A stretch of 7,626 bases of DNA from Clostridiales bacterium (lineage in GTDB: Bacteria; Bacillota; Clostridia; Oscillospirales; Oscillospiraceae): assembly GCA_017577345.1 (NCBI GenBank), contig PITX01000057.1:1-7626 (forward strand), in the 5' to 3' direction. The position numbers and the translations under genes were made by a program. This document shows positions 6,995 to 7,626 of this stretch, in pieces (within the stretch, counting starts at the first letter, position 1; every line of letters begins with the position of its first letter). The notes beneath the pieces are model-generated. The model did no database searches and had not been told where the DNA came from. It worked only from the letters and a program-made list of their open reading frames with translations.

Positions 6995-7626
6995 ATGAAA
7001 AAGGTACTCATCATCAGCCATAATCCGCTTACGACATATCAGAATATGGGAAAGACACTGCTTCAGTTGGTTCACGCATACCCGAAGGAAGCACTGTGCC
7101 AGCTCTATATTTATCCGACAATTCCGGATGTTGACCGCTGTTCGTCATTTTTCCGCGTGACGGACAAGGATGTTCTGAAAAGCTATATCTCCTTTTTCCG
7201 TGTACGCGGCAGACAGATCGACCATTCGGAGATCAACACGGATCGGCATGAAATGTTTGAAAACGCACAGGATGAAAAGCTCTACCGGAGCCGGAAAAAT
7301 AAACGGGCGGGCAGGATGCTGCTGCGTGACATCATGTGGAAGGGTGCACACTGGTATAATGCCGCATTGAAGCAATGGCTGGATGTGCAGAGACCGGAGC
7401 TGATCTTTGCGGCACCCGGTTTAGGTAAGTTCCTATATGACATCGCACTGAAAATATCCGAAGACCGGCATATCCCGATCGTGACCTACCTCTGCGACGA
7501 TTATTATTTTGTTGACCGCCCGAAACAGCTCGGTGAGCGACTTCAACTGTCACTTCTGAAAAAGAAGATCAGCAGACTGATGGAGCATTCGGCACATCTG
7601 ATCACCATCTGCGAAGAACTGCAGAC
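6995..7626 (+). CDS. Probable GT-B glycosyltransferase, N-terminal part (3' end beyond window)
   Basis: Open frame with no stop from the ATG at 6995 to the right edge; 210 residues translated. It begins KKVLIISHNPLTTYQNMGKTL, the pattern of the first beta-strand and glycine-containing loop of GT-B enzymes. It then has QLYIYPTIPD (about 37-46), RVTDKDVLKS (about 53-62), a charged linker (about 75-110), RPELIFAAPG (about 133-142), IPIVTYLCDDYYF (about 160-172), and HSAHLITICEELQ at the window end. The last pattern resembles the end of a GT4-type N-terminal domain, just before the donor-binding half. I recall similar N-termini in Firmicutes polysaccharide clusters, but no activity or sugar can be assigned. 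No other in-frame start codon lies close upstream. GGAG (6977-6980) is 14 bases away, so the ribosome site is poorly spaced. It lies 75 bases after tagD on the same strand, so probably in the same operon. Confidence 0.75.
   Translation, partial: MKKVLIISHNPLTTYQNMGKTLLQLVHAYPKEALCQLYIYPTIPDVDRCSSFFRVTDKDVLKSYISFFRVRGRQIDHSEINTDRHEMFENAQDEKLYRSRKNKRAGRMLLRDIMWKGAHWYNAALKQWLDVQRPELIFAAPGLGKFLYDIALKISEDRHIPIVTYLCDDYYFVDRPKQLGERLQLSLLKKKISRLMEHSAHLITICEELQ

Overview
The window looks like chromosomal DNA of a Gram-positive member of the Clostridia, perhaps an Oscillospiraceae/Ruminococcaceae-type gut anaerobe. Three things point that way: strong AGGAGG-type ribosome binding sites, sigma-A-like promoters with TTGAC/TATAAT boxes, and a polyamine transporter in the order potA-potB-potC-potD typical of Firmicutes. 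The genus assignment is inference only. Coding density is high. No rRNA, tRNA, CRISPR array, insertion sequence or phage gene was seen.

Left half (1-3511, minus strand): a compact spermidine/putrescine ABC importer operon. It is transcribed right to left from a good promoter near 3574-3602, in the order potA (ATPase), potB and potC (permeases), potD (substrate-binding protein, cut by the left edge). Consecutive genes overlap by 11, 4 and 4 bases, so translation is probably coupled and subunit ratios partly set by ribosome binding sites. PotD has a clear export signal but no canonical lipobox.

Middle (3512-3775): a 264-bp AT-rich intergenic region with back-to-back promoters. The leftward one drives potABCD. 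The rightward one has an exact extended -10 (TGA-TATAAT) and drives the sugar-polymer genes. Two TTGAC boxes 14 bp apart lie upstream of potA.

Right half (3776-7626, plus strand): the start of a cell-surface glycopolymer cluster. In order it encodes a small PglC-type phosphoglycosyl transferase, which would load the first sugar phosphate on undecaprenyl phosphate; a family 2 glycosyltransferase; a single-domain CDP-glycerol glycerophosphotransferase (TagF/TagB superfamily); a glycerol-3-phosphate cytidylyltransferase (TagD), which makes the CDP-glycerol; and the N-terminal half of a probable GT-B glycosyltransferase, cut by the right edge. Together these predict a lipid-linked capsule or exopolysaccharide repeat that carries glycerol phosphate. 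This is distinct from classical wall teichoic acid, because no tagO or tagA homologue is visible in the window.

I found no clearly new biological system. The most interesting points are the glycerol-phosphate pair embedded in a PglC-led polysaccharide cluster, the divergent control region, and the apparent lack of a lipid anchor on PotD.
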